DNA of 64,000 nt, from positions 124,001 through 188,000 of the forward strand of contig CAKOON010000003.1 in the NCBI GenBank assembly GCA_934098565.1. Direction: 5' to 3'. The stretch comes from an uncultured Bacilli bacterium. GTDB taxonomy: Bacteria > Bacillota_I > Bacilli_A > RF39 > UBA660. A program made the translations under genes and the position numbers. This document shows, piece after piece, positions 43,501-52,462 of this stretch. The notes beneath the pieces were generated by a model. The model searched no databases. It was given only the letters and a program-made list of their open reading frames with translations, and was not told the origin of the DNA. Position 1 is the first letter of the stretch; every line of letters starts with the position of its first letter.

Positions 43501-43655
43501 TTATTATTGATTATAAATTAAAACATACCGCTGATGAAGCTTATCTAACTCAATTAAGTGGTTATAAAAAATATATTGCCGAAATGACTAATCTTCCTGT
43601 AGAATGCTATTTATATTCTATCATGGATAGTGAGTTAGTTTTCTTAAACATTTAA
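40548..43655 (+). CDS. addA: AddA helicase-nuclease subunit
   Basis: UvrD-like 3'-5' helicase plus nuclease of the AddAB break-processing enzyme. Q motif (WTKEQQDAI), Walker A SAGAGSGKT (about 22-30), Walker B IDEYQDTN, GDIKQSIYRFR, MTIHASKGLEYPV and ALTRAREKM helicase motifs are all present. The C-terminal nuclease reads HGIIDLL then VIIDYKL (about 985). Length 1035 against about 1230 in Bacillus. ATG 40548 chosen: AGGAG lies 9 bases ahead; earlier ATGs at 40539 and 40542 are too close to it. Second gene of addBA. Confidence 0.95.
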   Translation: MPKWTKEQQDAIYQKGTNIIVSAGAGSGKTAVLSERVLEQVKSGISVDNLLVLTFTNAAAAEMKDRIRSKIRKVPELKDELDKVDLAYITTFDSFALSLVKKYSYLMNISKNINIVDASIMALKKEEILTTIFEELYHQRSPLFLKLIKDFTVKDDKEIFEAILSLYAKLDNRYDKDTILTTYVDNYYTEENLNKLINSYVDLLKSRLEVLNNTVDNLYHYTDDTFQNKMEEVIRPLINAKDYLEIKRLSILKLPVLRGADDITKAIKDQVKDLVIEILELTKYNSLEEIKESLYLTKDYVAIIIKIIQELSIRLDNFKKDNNAYDFIDIAKMAINILKDNPDVAKEMKTKYKEILIDEYQDTNDIQDIFISLIENNNVYMVGDIKQSIYRFRNANPNLFKSKYEAYQNNQGGMKIDLNKNFRSRSEVLNNINMMFNLFMDNYIGGADYISSHQMIFGLTPYNEVAKENYNMEILNYTYDKDSKFTKEEIEIFTVARDIATKVSNGYEMMDKETMQKRPVNYGDFVILMDRSSSFNLYKKIFEYLNIPITIYRDKTISDSVDISIIKNIYNLLILIRRKDFGTMFSYSFMAVARSYLFNMSDKEILKVISNRSYAETKIYSLLYELSKNLDILPNDKLYQLIIEKFNFEEAFITAGDIKEHLVTIDAIGKIAENATSFGYTPYEFLDYLNQVYEKGLDIKLSLNKEASNSVKIMTIHASKGLEYPVCYFTGLSKKFNIDDLKNKFYYDNSLGFITPYVKKSIHSTIIKTMLKNKYLLEEISERLRLFYVALTRAREKMILVGEFSKDELAYKVNGVIDNETRSRYRRFSDILNSIYDYLKPYLKDIDLEKLGLTKDYNLSVKKDLSILKEKKGNIITIEEYHPNSKLITNSHFSKTTSSIRTKEEEKSIELGLKMHYLFEITDFNNPDYTDFNAFEINCLKNFINNGILNDSREIFKEYEFIYEDNMTEKHGIIDLLLIKKDKAVIIDYKLKHTADEAYLTQLSGYKKYIAEMTNLPVECYLYSIMDSELVFLNI

Positions 43656-43698
43656 CGTGCTAGCGCTGGTCATCATCCCAACTTTCAAAAAAGAAGTT

Positions 43699-43732
43699 AA
43701 AAAAAATAGACACTCTACATTAGTAGGGTGTC
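43699..43732 (-). terminator. Distal minus-strand terminator beyond pyk
   Basis: GACACTCTAC / GTAGGGTGTC hairpin (43709-43732); on the minus strand it is followed by TATTTTTTTT. It would catch transcripts passing the pyk terminator. Confidence 0.65.
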
Positions 43733-43897
43733 TCAACTCTAATATAAGGGGATGACATTCACTTGCAACTATAAATGTTCCTCTTTTTAATTTTATGTAA
43801 TATTTCTTGCTGCATCCTAATATAAAAATTAATTGATTTCAAGTAGCAGTATCATTCAGGATTTACACTCACTAAATCGTTCAAATCTTTCTAAAAT

Positions 43898-43926
43898 AAA
43901 AAAGTCCAAGACAATTTGGACTTTTT
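43898..43926. terminator. Bidirectional terminator after pyk
   Basis: AAAAAAGTCCAA pairs with TTGGACTTTTT around a short loop; A and T tracts on both sides. It lies 16 bp beyond the pyk stop. Confidence 0.85.
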
Positions 43927-43941
43927 AACAATCTAAATTAA

Positions 43942-45342
43942 TTAGATTTCTTCAATTTTTAAGAAGTTAGTATGAGCTTCTTCAGGAACAGAACCAACAA
44001 CACAAACTAAATCCTTGTATTTTAAGTTTAACATTTCCTTAGCAGCTTTAACACTATCATTTACTAAATCATCAGTATTCTTAGAAGTACCAACTACTTT
44101 AGTATAAACACCCCATTTAAGTGCTAACATACGAGCCATTTTTTCATTTTCAACAGTTGCAATAATGTAAGCATTTGGTCTTAAGCAAGATACATCTAAA
44201 GCTGTTTTACCTTCTTTAGTTGAGACAACGATAGCTTTAATAGGTAATTCTAAAGTAGCATCAACAGCACATTTACAAATAGTATTGTGAATATCAGTAC
44301 CTCTTAATTTGTAATCAGCAAGATTATATTTAGTAATCTTTTCAGCGTTAACAGCAATTTTAGCCATATACTCTATAGTTTCAACTGGATATTTACCCAT
44401 TGTAGTTTCATCACTAGTCATAATGGCATCACAACCAGCAAGTACGGCATTAGATACATCAGTAACTTCAGCGTTTGTTGGACGAATGTTTTCTTTCATA
44501 GATGTCATCATTTGCGTAGCCATAATAACACCTTTGCCATTCTTATGACACATATCAATCATTCTTTGTTGATATAATGGTAAGTTTTCTAAACCAGTTT
44601 CAATGCCTAAATCTCCACGCGCAACCATAATGTAGTCAGATGCATTAACGATTTCTTGAAGATTATCAATAGCATATTGAGTTTCTACTTTCGAAATAAT
44701 GATCATATCTTCACGACCAAATTCCTTACATAGGTCTCTAACAGCCTTAACATCTTCAGCAGTGTTTACAAATGATACAGCAATGTAGTCGCCATCATGT
44801 TCACAAGCATATTTAATATCTTCTCTATCACCATCAGAAATAAATGGAACGTTAAGTTTAACTCCTGGAATACAAACGCCACGACGTGATTTAATCGTAC
44901 CACCATTAATGATTTCACAAGTAACACCATCGTCTTCTTTAGATACAATAACTAATTTATAGAAACCATCATCTAATAGAATAGCTTGTCCTACTTCTAA
45001 ATCTTTAAGAATTCCCTTATAGTTGAATGAAATTCTTTCTGCGTTACCTAAAACATCTTCTTCAACAATACGAATTGTTTTACCTTTAACAAGTTCAATG
45101 TAGTCACCATCAAACGTACAAGTTCTTAAATCTGGACCCTTAGTATCAAATAAAATACCAATATTAGCGCCCAATTCTTCATTAGCACGTTTAATTAATG
45201 ATAAGTCTAATTCTCTTTCTTCTATTGTTGCATGTGAGAAATTGATACGTGCAACATTCATACCAGCTTCTACAATTCCTTTGAAATTTTCCCAAATTTG
45301 TGTAGAAGGACCAATACTACAAATAATTTTTGTCTTTTTCAT
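43942..45342 (-). CDS. pyk: Pyruvate kinase
   Basis: Last step of glycolysis: phosphoenolpyruvate plus ADP to pyruvate plus ATP. Motifs: KKTKIICSIGPST, MNVARINFSHA, LFDTKGPDLRT, IISKVETQYAIDN (catalytic Lys), MVARGDLGIE, MATQMMTSM and NAEVTDVSNAVLAGCDAIM. The 466 residues end after the regulatory C domain; the extra PEP-utiliser domain of Bacillus Pyk is absent. ATG 45342 chosen, with AAAGGAAG 8 bases ahead; in-frame upstream codons to 45378 lack a site. One of the few genes on the minus strand; promoter at 45369-45397. Confidence 0.97.
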   Translation of the reverse strand: MKKTKIICSIGPSTQIWENFKGIVEAGMNVARINFSHATIEERELDLSLIKRANEELGANIGILFDTKGPDLRTCTFDGDYIELVKGKTIRIVEEDVLGNAERISFNYKGILKDLEVGQAILLDDGFYKLVIVSKEDDGVTCEIINGGTIKSRRGVCIPGVKLNVPFISDGDREDIKYACEHDGDYIAVSFVNTAEDVKAVRDLCKEFGREDMIIISKVETQYAIDNLQEIVNASDYIMVARGDLGIETGLENLPLYQQRMIDMCHKNGKGVIMATQMMTSMKENIRPTNAEVTDVSNAVLAGCDAIMTSDETTMGKYPVETIEYMAKIAVNAEKITKYNLADYKLRGTDIHNTICKCAVDATLELPIKAIVVSTKEGKTALDVSCLRPNAYIIATVENEKMARMLALKWGVYTKVVGTSKNTDDLVNDSVKAAKEMLNLKYKDLVCVVGSVPEEAHTNFLKIEEI

Positions 45343-45368
45343 CTTAATTAACTTCCTTTCGCTAGTTA

Positions 45369-45397
45369 ATATTACCATAAATGAACCCTTTTGTAAA
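45369..45397 (-). promoter_or_regulatory. Promoter of pyk
   Basis: On the minus strand TTTACA (45397-45392), 17-bp spacer, TAATAT (45374-45369). The remaining gene-free DNA up to 45717 shows a TATAAT at 45693 before the hydrolase gene and nothing else clear. Confidence 0.65.
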
Positions 45398-45717
45398 TCA
45401 GGTTTTTAGTATAATTTTCTAATTTTTCCAAGAACTTTGTTCCTTGAAAATAGTTGCTTTAGAGCTGGCTACTTTACGGCATTGATAAAATTTTTATTAT
45501 TAAGCAAATGTTATTTATTAAGGAATACTTCTAAGTAAGTAAAGCTATTGTCTCTATTCTAATGACTTCTATTATCATAATAGTTATTTTCATTATTTAT
45601 ATAGGATAATAATTGATTAATCTTAAAGTGTCAATAGACATTTTTTTCTTTAAAAATAGTCATAAAATCATAATAAATTGAACAATACGTGCTATAATTA
45701 ATTGAGGTGGAATTTTT

Positions 45718-46467
45718 ATGGAAACAGTTGTGAATAACAAACATATTTTTTATGACCAATTAGGTAATGGCTCCTTAGATATTGTTATGCTTCATGGTTG
45801 GGGTCAAAATATGGAAATGATGAGACCTCTAGCACTAAAAATGATTAATGATAAGAATAATAAAAATCTTTATCGTATTACCATTTTGGATTTACCAGGC
45901 TTTGGTGCTTCTAGTGAACCAGATATGGATACCGATATTTTTGGTTATACTCAATTAATTGAAAGATTCTTACAAAATTTAAATATTGAAAATCCCATTT
46001 TAATTGGTCATTCTTTCGGAGGCAGGATATCCATTGTTTATGCTTCCCGTAATGAAACTAGAAAAGTAATTCTTTTTGGTGCTCCTTGTATTCGGGAATA
46101 TAAGCCTAATTTTAAAGAAAAAGTTTTAAAGACTATTAAGAAGATACCATTTACGAAAGACTTAGTAGAATTAGCTAAACAACATATTGGCTCAACTGAT
46201 TATAAAAATGCTAGTCCTGTTATGCGAACTGTCTTAGTAAATACCATCAATCAAGACTTAAGCGATTGTGCAAGAAAAATAGTGGCTCCAACCTTACTAA
46301 TCTGGGGAACTTTAGATACTGCAGCTCCCTTAGAACTAGCGAAGAAACTAGAAAAACTCTTAAAAGATGGTGCTTTAATCGAAATACCAGGTGCTACCCA
46401 CTATGCTTATTTAGAACGAATTGACTATGTTACTAATATTCTAATAAATTTTATCGGAGGTAAATAA
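45718..46467 (+). CDS. Alpha/beta hydrolase
   Basis: Serine hydrolase of the alpha/beta fold: HGWGQN oxyanion loop, nucleophile elbow GHSFGG (Ser near residue 99), a lid-like helical region, then WGTLDTAAP (acid) and GATHYAYLE (His). Length 249. Substrate unknown. ATG 45718 follows GAGGTGG. The stop TAA shares a base with the next ATG (TAATG), placing it in one unit with a MurF-like ligase and Ddl, which hints at a cell-envelope substrate. Confidence 0.85.
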   Translation: METVVNNKHIFYDQLGNGSLDIVMLHGWGQNMEMMRPLALKMINDKNNKNLYRITILDLPGFGASSEPDMDTDIFGYTQLIERFLQNLNIENPILIGHSFGGRISIVYASRNETRKVILFGAPCIREYKPNFKEKVLKTIKKIPFTKDLVELAKQHIGSTDYKNASPVMRTVLVNTINQDLSDCARKIVAPTLLIWGTLDTAAPLELAKKLEKLLKDGALIEIPGATHYAYLERIDYVTNILINFIGGK

Positions 46468-48062
46468 TGATAATCAATATTGTAATCTTTTTAATTATTT
46501 TCTATGCTGTAACAATTAAATCTCGTAAATCTCTACATATGCTACAGCAAAATCTTTATAACGAAAATAATCGTTATTTGAAATGGCTTCATCAAAATAG
46601 AAATCAAGCTTTAAAACACTATGACCTTATCGGCTTAGTTTTATCTGTTTTTAGCTTGTTTACTGGTAATATTTTAAGTAAAATACTTCTTTTTATCAGT
46701 GCTGCTATTTACTTATTTGATACCGAAGTTATCAAGTATTCAATTATGGTCGAAAAAGCTAAAAAACCGTTAGTAAAGACTTCAAGAGTTAAAAGGCAAA
46801 TAATAACCCTTTATGTTTTGAATTTACTACCACTTATTTTATATATTATTTTTAGAAGTAATGCTAAAATTTTAATTCTATTCTCATCTTTGATGTTAGT
46901 TCTTAATTATTATGTTGTGTACTTAGTTAAATTAATTAATGATCCAATTGAAAAAGCTATTTATAAGAAATTCTGGTATATGGCGGAAAATAAATTGGCA
47001 TCTTATAAAGATTTAAAAGTCATAGGAATTACGGGGTCATATGGTAAAACCAGTAGTAAAAATATTCTAAATGAAATTTTATCTATGGATTATATATCAC
47101 ATCCAACTCCTAAAAACTTTAATACTGATGTTGGTTTGATGACTACTATTAATAATGGTTTAACTAAATTTGACGAGGTTTTCATTGCGGAAATGGGAGC
47201 TTATCGTGTCGGTCGTATAAAAAATGCTTGTAACTTAGTTCATCCTAAATATGGGTTATTAACAACGATTGGGAAAGCGCATTTGGAGACTTTTGGTAGT
47301 CAAGAGAATATTATTAAGACAAAGTTTGAACTTATTGAAAGCTTGCCAAGTGATGGTATCGCTTTTCTAAATATGGATGACCCCCTACAAGTTAATTACG
47401 ATTTACAAAATAAAGTAAGAGTAGTTTGGTATGCTGTTAACAATAAAAAAGCTGACTTTTATTGCCTAGACCCTAAATGTGATGCTGCTGGTTCGACTTT
47501 TAAAATTTTCTTTAAGGCCGAAGATAAAGCCTACGAATTCCAAACACGTCTTCTAGGACGTCATAATATCTCTAATATTGTTTCGGCTGTTGCCGTTGGT
47601 TATGAATTTGGTATTTCTATTCCTAAATTACAGGCAGCTGTTAGTAAAATAAAACCAATTGAACATCGTTTAGAACTTAAGAAAATTGGCAATATGTACC
47701 AGATTGATGATGCCTATAACTCAAATCCCGTCGGCGCTAGAGTAGCTTTGGAAGTTCTTGCAATGATGCCGGGTGATAAAGTGGTAGTTACCCCAGGAAT
47801 GGTTGAACTTGGTAGCGAAGAAGAAAAATATAATAAAGAGTTTGGCGAAGAAATAAGTGCCGTTGCTGATTACGTTATTTTAGTTGGTGAGAAACAAACA
47901 AAGCCAATCTATGAAGGCTTAATGGCTAAAAAATATGATAAAGACCGAATTATAATTACTAATGATGTTCGCCAAACTTATATTTTGGTGAGTAAATTAA
48001 AAGAAGCAAAAGATATATATGCTTTATATGAAAATGATTTACCCGATACATATAATGAATAA
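46467..48062 (+). CDS. murF: MurF-like Mur ligase with N-terminal membrane domain
   Basis: Mur ligase, most likely adding D-Ala-D-Ala to the UDP-MurNAc-tripeptide, since ddl follows. Residues 1-155 contain several hydrophobic helices (for example MIINIVIFLIIFYAV, and segments near 60-80 and 115-155), a part classical soluble MurF lacks. The ligase domain starts with GITGSYGKTSSK (P-loop near 190), then AEMGAYRVGRIK, HLETFGSQ and LLGRHNISNI, and the C-terminal DDAYNSNPVGA. Length 531 against about 450. Substrate assignment is from context; a MurT-like or other membrane-linked Mur ligase is an alternative. Confidence 0.82.
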   Translation: MIINIVIFLIIFYAVTIKSRKSLHMLQQNLYNENNRYLKWLHQNRNQALKHYDLIGLVLSVFSLFTGNILSKILLFISAAIYLFDTEVIKYSIMVEKAKKPLVKTSRVKRQIITLYVLNLLPLILYIIFRSNAKILILFSSLMLVLNYYVVYLVKLINDPIEKAIYKKFWYMAENKLASYKDLKVIGITGSYGKTSSKNILNEILSMDYISHPTPKNFNTDVGLMTTINNGLTKFDEVFIAEMGAYRVGRIKNACNLVHPKYGLLTTIGKAHLETFGSQENIIKTKFELIESLPSDGIAFLNMDDPLQVNYDLQNKVRVVWYAVNNKKADFYCLDPKCDAAGSTFKIFFKAEDKAYEFQTRLLGRHNISNIVSAVAVGYEFGISIPKLQAAVSKIKPIEHRLELKKIGNMYQIDDAYNSNPVGARVALEVLAMMPGDKVVVTPGMVELGSEEEKYNKEFGEEISAVADYVILVGEKQTKPIYEGLMAKKYDKDRIIITNDVRQTYILVSKLKEAKDIYALYENDLPDTYNE

Positions 48063-48082
48063 TTGAAGAAAGGAAGTTAAAT

Positions 48083-49285
48083 ATGAATATAAAATTAGGA
48101 GTTATCTTTGGAGGTGTGTCTGTAGAACATGAAGTAAGTATTATTTCAGCAGTTCAAGCGATGCAAGCCATTGATAAAGAAAAATATGATGTAATACCAA
48201 TTTATATTACTAAAGATAGAGAATGGTATACCGGAGAAATTTTAAAAGACATGGAAACTTATACTGATATGTCATTGTTAAAAAGATATACTAGTAATGT
48301 TTCTTTAATAAATAAGAAAGGTAAGTTTTATTTACAAACAAAAGGTTTGTTTAAAAGAATGGTTACAGAATTAGAACTTGTTTTACCAATTGGGCATGGT
48401 ACTAATATGGAAGATGGTACTTTACAAGGTTATCTTCAAACAATTGGCATTCCTTATTGTGAGTCTGACATAGCCTCATCTAGTATTGCCCAAGATAAAG
48501 TTACACAAAAACTAGTATTTCAAAGTAAGGGTATTCCGATGACCGCCTTTACTTGGTTTTATGATACTGATTTTAATGCTAATGAAAGCGAAATTTTAAA
48601 AGAATGTGCTAAGCTAAAATATCCATTAATAGTTAAACCAGCTACTTTGGGGAGTTCAGTAGGTATTAACTTTGCTAAAAATGAAACCGAGTTAAAAAAT
48701 GCTATCGAAGAAGCTATTGGTTATGATAAAAAAATTCTTGTTGAACATGCTGTTGAAAATCTAAGTGAAGTTAATATTTCTGTCCTTGGTGATTATAAAT
48801 ATCAAGAGACTTCGGCTATTGAAGAAGTATCAACTATCCATCATTTACTTACTTATGAAGATAAATATATTGGTAATGCCAAAAATATTCCTAGTAAGGG
48901 TATGGCTAGTTTAGGACGTAAAATACCAGCAAATATTAGCAAAAAAATGCAATCAGAAGTTGAAGAAATTGCCAAAAATGCTTTTAAAGCAGTTGGGCTA
49001 TCCGGTGTTTGTCGTATTGACTTTTTAATTGATAAAAATGATAACAAAGTCTATATTAACGAAATAAACGCTATCCCGGGGTCTTTATCTTTCTATTTAT
49101 GGGAGCCAAAAGGCAAAAAATATCGTGAATTACTAGAAGAAATTATTAAAATTGGTATTAAAAATTACCAAGATAATAATAATAAAGTTCATTCTTTTGA
49201 ATCAAATATTTTAGCCGGTTATAGTAGCGGCGCTAAAGGGGTCAAAGGTTCAAAATTTAGTTCTCTTAAAGGCAGTAAATTTTAG
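48083..49285 (+). CDS. ddl: D-alanine--D-alanine ligase with repeated C-terminal tail
   Basis: Makes the D-Ala-D-Ala dipeptide for peptidoglycan. ATP-grasp enzyme: VIFGGVSVEHEVSIISA at the start, HGTNMEDGTLQGYLQ, VKPATLGSSVGI, and the metal-binding end INEINAIPGSLSFYLWE. The core ends near 370; about 28 further residues (NILAGYSSGAKG, then GSKF twice) form an unusual Gly/Ser/Lys tail. Length 400 compared with 350-370. ATG 48083 follows AAAGGAAG, 20 bp behind the Mur ligase, consistent with a shared pathway. Confidence 0.93.
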   Translation: MNIKLGVIFGGVSVEHEVSIISAVQAMQAIDKEKYDVIPIYITKDREWYTGEILKDMETYTDMSLLKRYTSNVSLINKKGKFYLQTKGLFKRMVTELELVLPIGHGTNMEDGTLQGYLQTIGIPYCESDIASSSIAQDKVTQKLVFQSKGIPMTAFTWFYDTDFNANESEILKECAKLKYPLIVKPATLGSSVGINFAKNETELKNAIEEAIGYDKKILVEHAVENLSEVNISVLGDYKYQETSAIEEVSTIHHLLTYEDKYIGNAKNIPSKGMASLGRKIPANISKKMQSEVEEIAKNAFKAVGLSGVCRIDFLIDKNDNKVYINEINAIPGSLSFYLWEPKGKKYRELLEEIIKIGIKNYQDNNNKVHSFESNILAGYSSGAKGVKGSKFSSLKGSKF

Positions 49286-49292
49286 GTGAGTT

Positions 49293-49775
49293 ATGAATAG
49301 AAAAGGGTTTACTTTAGTTGAGCTATTAGCAGTTATTGTAGTTCTTGCCATCTTAGCCGTTGTTGCGACGCCAAACATTATCAATTTATTAAATCATTCC
49401 AAAAAAAATACAACCGAAATTGTTTTAAATAATTTAAGAGACGCTACAACTGGTTATGTTAAGGAACAAGTATCATTAAAAAAGATAAATTTAAGTTCTT
49501 GTAACTTTGAAATTAATGATAAACAGACTGCTGACAATAATACTAATTATAGAATGTCAATTAATAATAATAAAACGGAAATCAAGAGTAACGTTGGCAA
49601 AGGAAGTCAGTGTGTAGCCGCTATTCAAATTAATGCTCTAGAGATGAATGGTATCTTTGATGATAAAGATAATTCTTGTAATAAGACTAGTTATGTTTAT
49701 GTTTACAAATATAATAATGGTAATTATACTGACATTAAAGTCTTTATTCCAGATAAAACTTGTGAGGTTAAATAA
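49293..49775 (+). CDS. Type IV prepilin-like protein
   Basis: Class III prepilin signal MNRKGFTLVELLAVIVVLAI: a short basic leader, G-F cleavage site for prepilin peptidase, Glu at +5 and a hydrophobic helix. The soluble part (about 30-160) holds four cysteines that could form two disulfides. Length 160. This signature belongs to pseudopilins or ComGC-like competence pilins; Flp pilins look different. The gene begins 7 bp after ddl with GGTGAG ahead and has a strong terminator. No pilus assembly genes are adjacent, so its machine is elsewhere (the Tad-like operon is 20 kb away). Confidence 0.9.
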   Translation: MNRKGFTLVELLAVIVVLAILAVVATPNIINLLNHSKKNTTEIVLNNLRDATTGYVKEQVSLKKINLSSCNFEINDKQTADNNTNYRMSINNNKTEIKSNVGKGSQCVAAIQINALEMNGIFDDKDNSCNKTSYVYVYKYNNGNYTDIKVFIPDKTCEVK

Positions 49776-49788
49776 TCTAAATAAATTA

Positions 49789-49826
49789 GGAATTTATCCA
49801 GAAAATAGGGATAATTCCTTTTTTTT
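49789..49826 (+). terminator. Terminator of the hydrolase-murF-ddl-prepilin unit
   Basis: GGAATTTATCC / GGGATAATTCC stem with one bulge, then eight T. Confidence 0.8.
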
Positions 49827-49872
49827 AACTAAAATTTAAGATATAATAAATTATTAGAAAGAAAGTGAATAT

Positions 49873-50859
49873 ATGGGAATTTTTGATAAATTAAAAAAAA
49901 TAGTAAATAATAAAGAAAAAGAAGTAACAACTAAAGAAGAAGTTGATAGTTATAGTAAAGGACTTGAGAAAACTAGAAATGATTTTGTTTCTAAACTAAA
50001 TATATTAGGTATCAAATATACAAAGATTGATGAGGCTTATTTTGAAGAATTAGAACAAATTTTAATTATGGCCGATATTGGAGTTAATACGGTTGAAAAC
50101 TTTTTAGACAGATTAAAGACAAGAGTGAAAAAAGAAAATATAACTGATGCAAAGTACTTAAATGAAGTAATTGTTGATGAATTATTTATTATCTATGTTA
50201 ATGGCGAAAATATTACTGATAAAGTAAATCTAGCTACCAATGGACCAACGGTTATTTTAATGGTTGGCGTTAACGGTGTGGGAAAAACAACGACGATAGG
50301 CAAATTAGCTTACAAATATCACAGTGAAGGTAAAAAAGTTATGCTAATAGCTGCTGATACTTTTAGAGCCGGAGCCGTTGAGCAACTAAAAATTTGGGCC
50401 GACCGAACAAACTCTAGCTTTTATGGTAAAGAAAATACCGACCCAGCCGGAGTCATTTATGACGGTTTAGTAAAGGCTCAAGAAGAGCAGGCTGATATTG
50501 TTTTAATTGATACTGCCGGTCGTTTACAAAATAAAGTAAATCTAATGAAAGAATTAGAAAAAATGAATAAAGTCATTGCTAAATTTATTCCAGAAGCACC
50601 TCATGAGACGCTTTTAGTAATCGATGCTACTACTGGTCAAAATGGTATCATGCAAGCTAAGGCGTTCAAGGAAATTACTAATATTACCGGTATTGTCCTA
50701 ACTAAACTAGATGGTACTGCCAAAGGGGGCATTGTTTTAGCTATCAAAGAAGAAGTTAATATTCCGGTTAAATTTATTGGATTAGGCGAAAAAATGGAAG
50801 ATTTAAAACCATTTGATATTGAGTCTTATATTTATGGCTTATTTAAGGATATGATGTAA
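49873..50859 (+). CDS. ftsY: Signal recognition particle receptor FtsY
   Basis: GTPase receptor that delivers SRP-ribosome complexes to the membrane. The NG domain is complete: helical N domain, GVNGVGKTTTIGKLA (about 131), AADTFRAGAVEQL, DTAGRLQNK and TKLDGTAKGG. The acidic A domain is very short, as in many Gram-positives. Length 328. ATG 49873. It is followed by fhs and ylxM; YlxM regulates SRP assembly, so the SRP link spans the unit. Confidence 0.97.
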   Translation: MGIFDKLKKIVNNKEKEVTTKEEVDSYSKGLEKTRNDFVSKLNILGIKYTKIDEAYFEELEQILIMADIGVNTVENFLDRLKTRVKKENITDAKYLNEVIVDELFIIYVNGENITDKVNLATNGPTVILMVGVNGVGKTTTIGKLAYKYHSEGKKVMLIAADTFRAGAVEQLKIWADRTNSSFYGKENTDPAGVIYDGLVKAQEEQADIVLIDTAGRLQNKVNLMKELEKMNKVIAKFIPEAPHETLLVIDATTGQNGIMQAKAFKEITNITGIVLTKLDGTAKGGIVLAIKEEVNIPVKFIGLGEKMEDLKPFDIESYIYGLFKDMM

Positions 50860-50860
50860 T

Positions 50861-52462
50861 TTGATAAAAGATATAAATTCTATAAAAATGAAAAAAATTA
50901 ATAAAATTTTAAATGATATTGGTATTTATGAGGAAAATATAATTAATTATGGTAATTTTATAGCTAAAATCTCTTTTAATAATTTAGAAAAATCTAAAGA
51001 ACAAGGTAAATTAGTTTTAGTAACAAGTATAAGCCCAACTATTTACGGTGAGGGAAAGACTACGACTACTATTGGCTTGGTTGACGCCTTAAATTACTTA
51101 AAAGAGAAGGCTGTTGCCGTTTTAAGAGAACCAGCCTTGGGACCAGTCTTTGGCACGAAAGGCGGGGCGACTGGTGGTGGTCTTGCTAAAATTATTCCTG
51201 AAAGCGATATCAATCTTCATTTTACTGGGGACATGAGTGCTATTTGTACTGCTAATAACTTGTTGTGTGCCATAGTTGATAATCATATTTTCCAAGGCAA
51301 TAATCTCAAAATTAAAAAAGTTGTTATACCTAGAACTGTCGAAGTAAATGACCGGGCTTTACGAAATATTACCATCAATTCGACTTACCAAAGAGAAGAA
51401 CATTTTATATTAACGGTAGCCAGTGAATTAATGGCTTGTGTATGTCTTGCCCAAAATTTCAAAGACTTAAAAAAGATGGTTGCTAGAATTATCGTTGCTT
51501 ATGATGAAAAAAATAAACCTGTTTATGTTTCTGATTTACAAGCTACTGACGCTGTTTGTATATTGCTAAAAGACGTTATAAATCCCAATGTCGTCCAAAC
51601 TTTAGAACATAATTTAGCCATAGTTCATGGTGGCCCTTTTGCTAATATTGCTCATGGCACTGCTAGTATTCGTGCGATTAAGTTTGGCCTTACTAATTTT
51701 TCTTACTCAGTAGTGGAGGCCGGCTTTGGGGCCGACTTAGGAGCAGAAAAATTTTTAGATATTGTCTGTCCACGAGGAAATTTCTATCCAGACGTTATTG
51801 TTCTTAATGCCACCATCAGAGCCCTAAAATATAACGGCGAAGGTAATTTAGAAAAAGGCTTGGCTAATCTTCAAGCACACATTGATAATATGAAGATTTT
51901 CAGTAGTAATATAGTTGTATCCTTAAATAAATTTTACGATGATACTTTAGAAGATATAAATATTGTAAAGCAATTTGTTCAAAATCAAAACTTAGAATTT
52001 GCCCTTAATGATACATATTCTAAAGGAAGTCAGGGCGGTTTAGAATTAGCCCAGAAAGTAATATATCTAAGTCAATTAACAAATAAAAAAACAACTAAGT
52101 TGTATGCAGATAATTTAACGATTAAAGATAAAATAGCTACTTTAGCTCATAAAATTTATCATGCTAAAGACGTTTCTTATACCAAAGAAGTTGAAGAAAA
52201 AATTAAATTACTAGAAGAGTTAAATTTAGATAAATATCCAATTTGTGTAAGTAAAACACCCATGTCTATTTCTGATAATAAAGAAGTCTTGGGTTACCCT
52301 AAAGGTTATACCATTCATGTAACGGATATTAAATTAAATAACGGAGCCGGCTTTATAGTTATTTATCTTGGCAACGTCATTACTTTACCCGGCTTAAGTA
52401 AAAATAGTAATTATTTAAATATGCAAATTTCTGATGATGGTATGATAGAAGGGGATATCTAA
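50861..52462 (+). CDS. fhs: Formate--tetrahydrofolate ligase
   Basis: ATP-dependent formation of 10-formyltetrahydrofolate from formate. The P-loop-like YGEGKTTTTIGL is near residue 62; LREPALGPVFGTKGGATGGG, HFTGDMSAI and FGADLGAEKFL are family blocks. Length 533, near the normal 555. TTG 50861 is preferred over ATG 50888 because the family's N-terminal helix (SDIEIA-type, here KDINSIKMKKI) begins there, but no strong ribosome binding site decides it. Two bases behind ftsY; stop overlaps the ylxM ATG (TAATG). Confidence 0.95.
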   Translation: MIKDINSIKMKKINKILNDIGIYEENIINYGNFIAKISFNNLEKSKEQGKLVLVTSISPTIYGEGKTTTTIGLVDALNYLKEKAVAVLREPALGPVFGTKGGATGGGLAKIIPESDINLHFTGDMSAICTANNLLCAIVDNHIFQGNNLKIKKVVIPRTVEVNDRALRNITINSTYQREEHFILTVASELMACVCLAQNFKDLKKMVARIIVAYDEKNKPVYVSDLQATDAVCILLKDVINPNVVQTLEHNLAIVHGGPFANIAHGTASIRAIKFGLTNFSYSVVEAGFGADLGAEKFLDIVCPRGNFYPDVIVLNATIRALKYNGEGNLEKGLANLQAHIDNMKIFSSNIVVSLNKFYDDTLEDINIVKQFVQNQNLEFALNDTYSKGSQGGLELAQKVIYLSQLTNKKTTKLYADNLTIKDKIATLAHKIYHAKDVSYTKEVEEKIKLLEELNLDKYPICVSKTPMSISDNKEVLGYPKGYTIHVTDIKLNNGAGFIVIYLGNVITLPGLSKNSNYLNMQISDDGMIEGDI

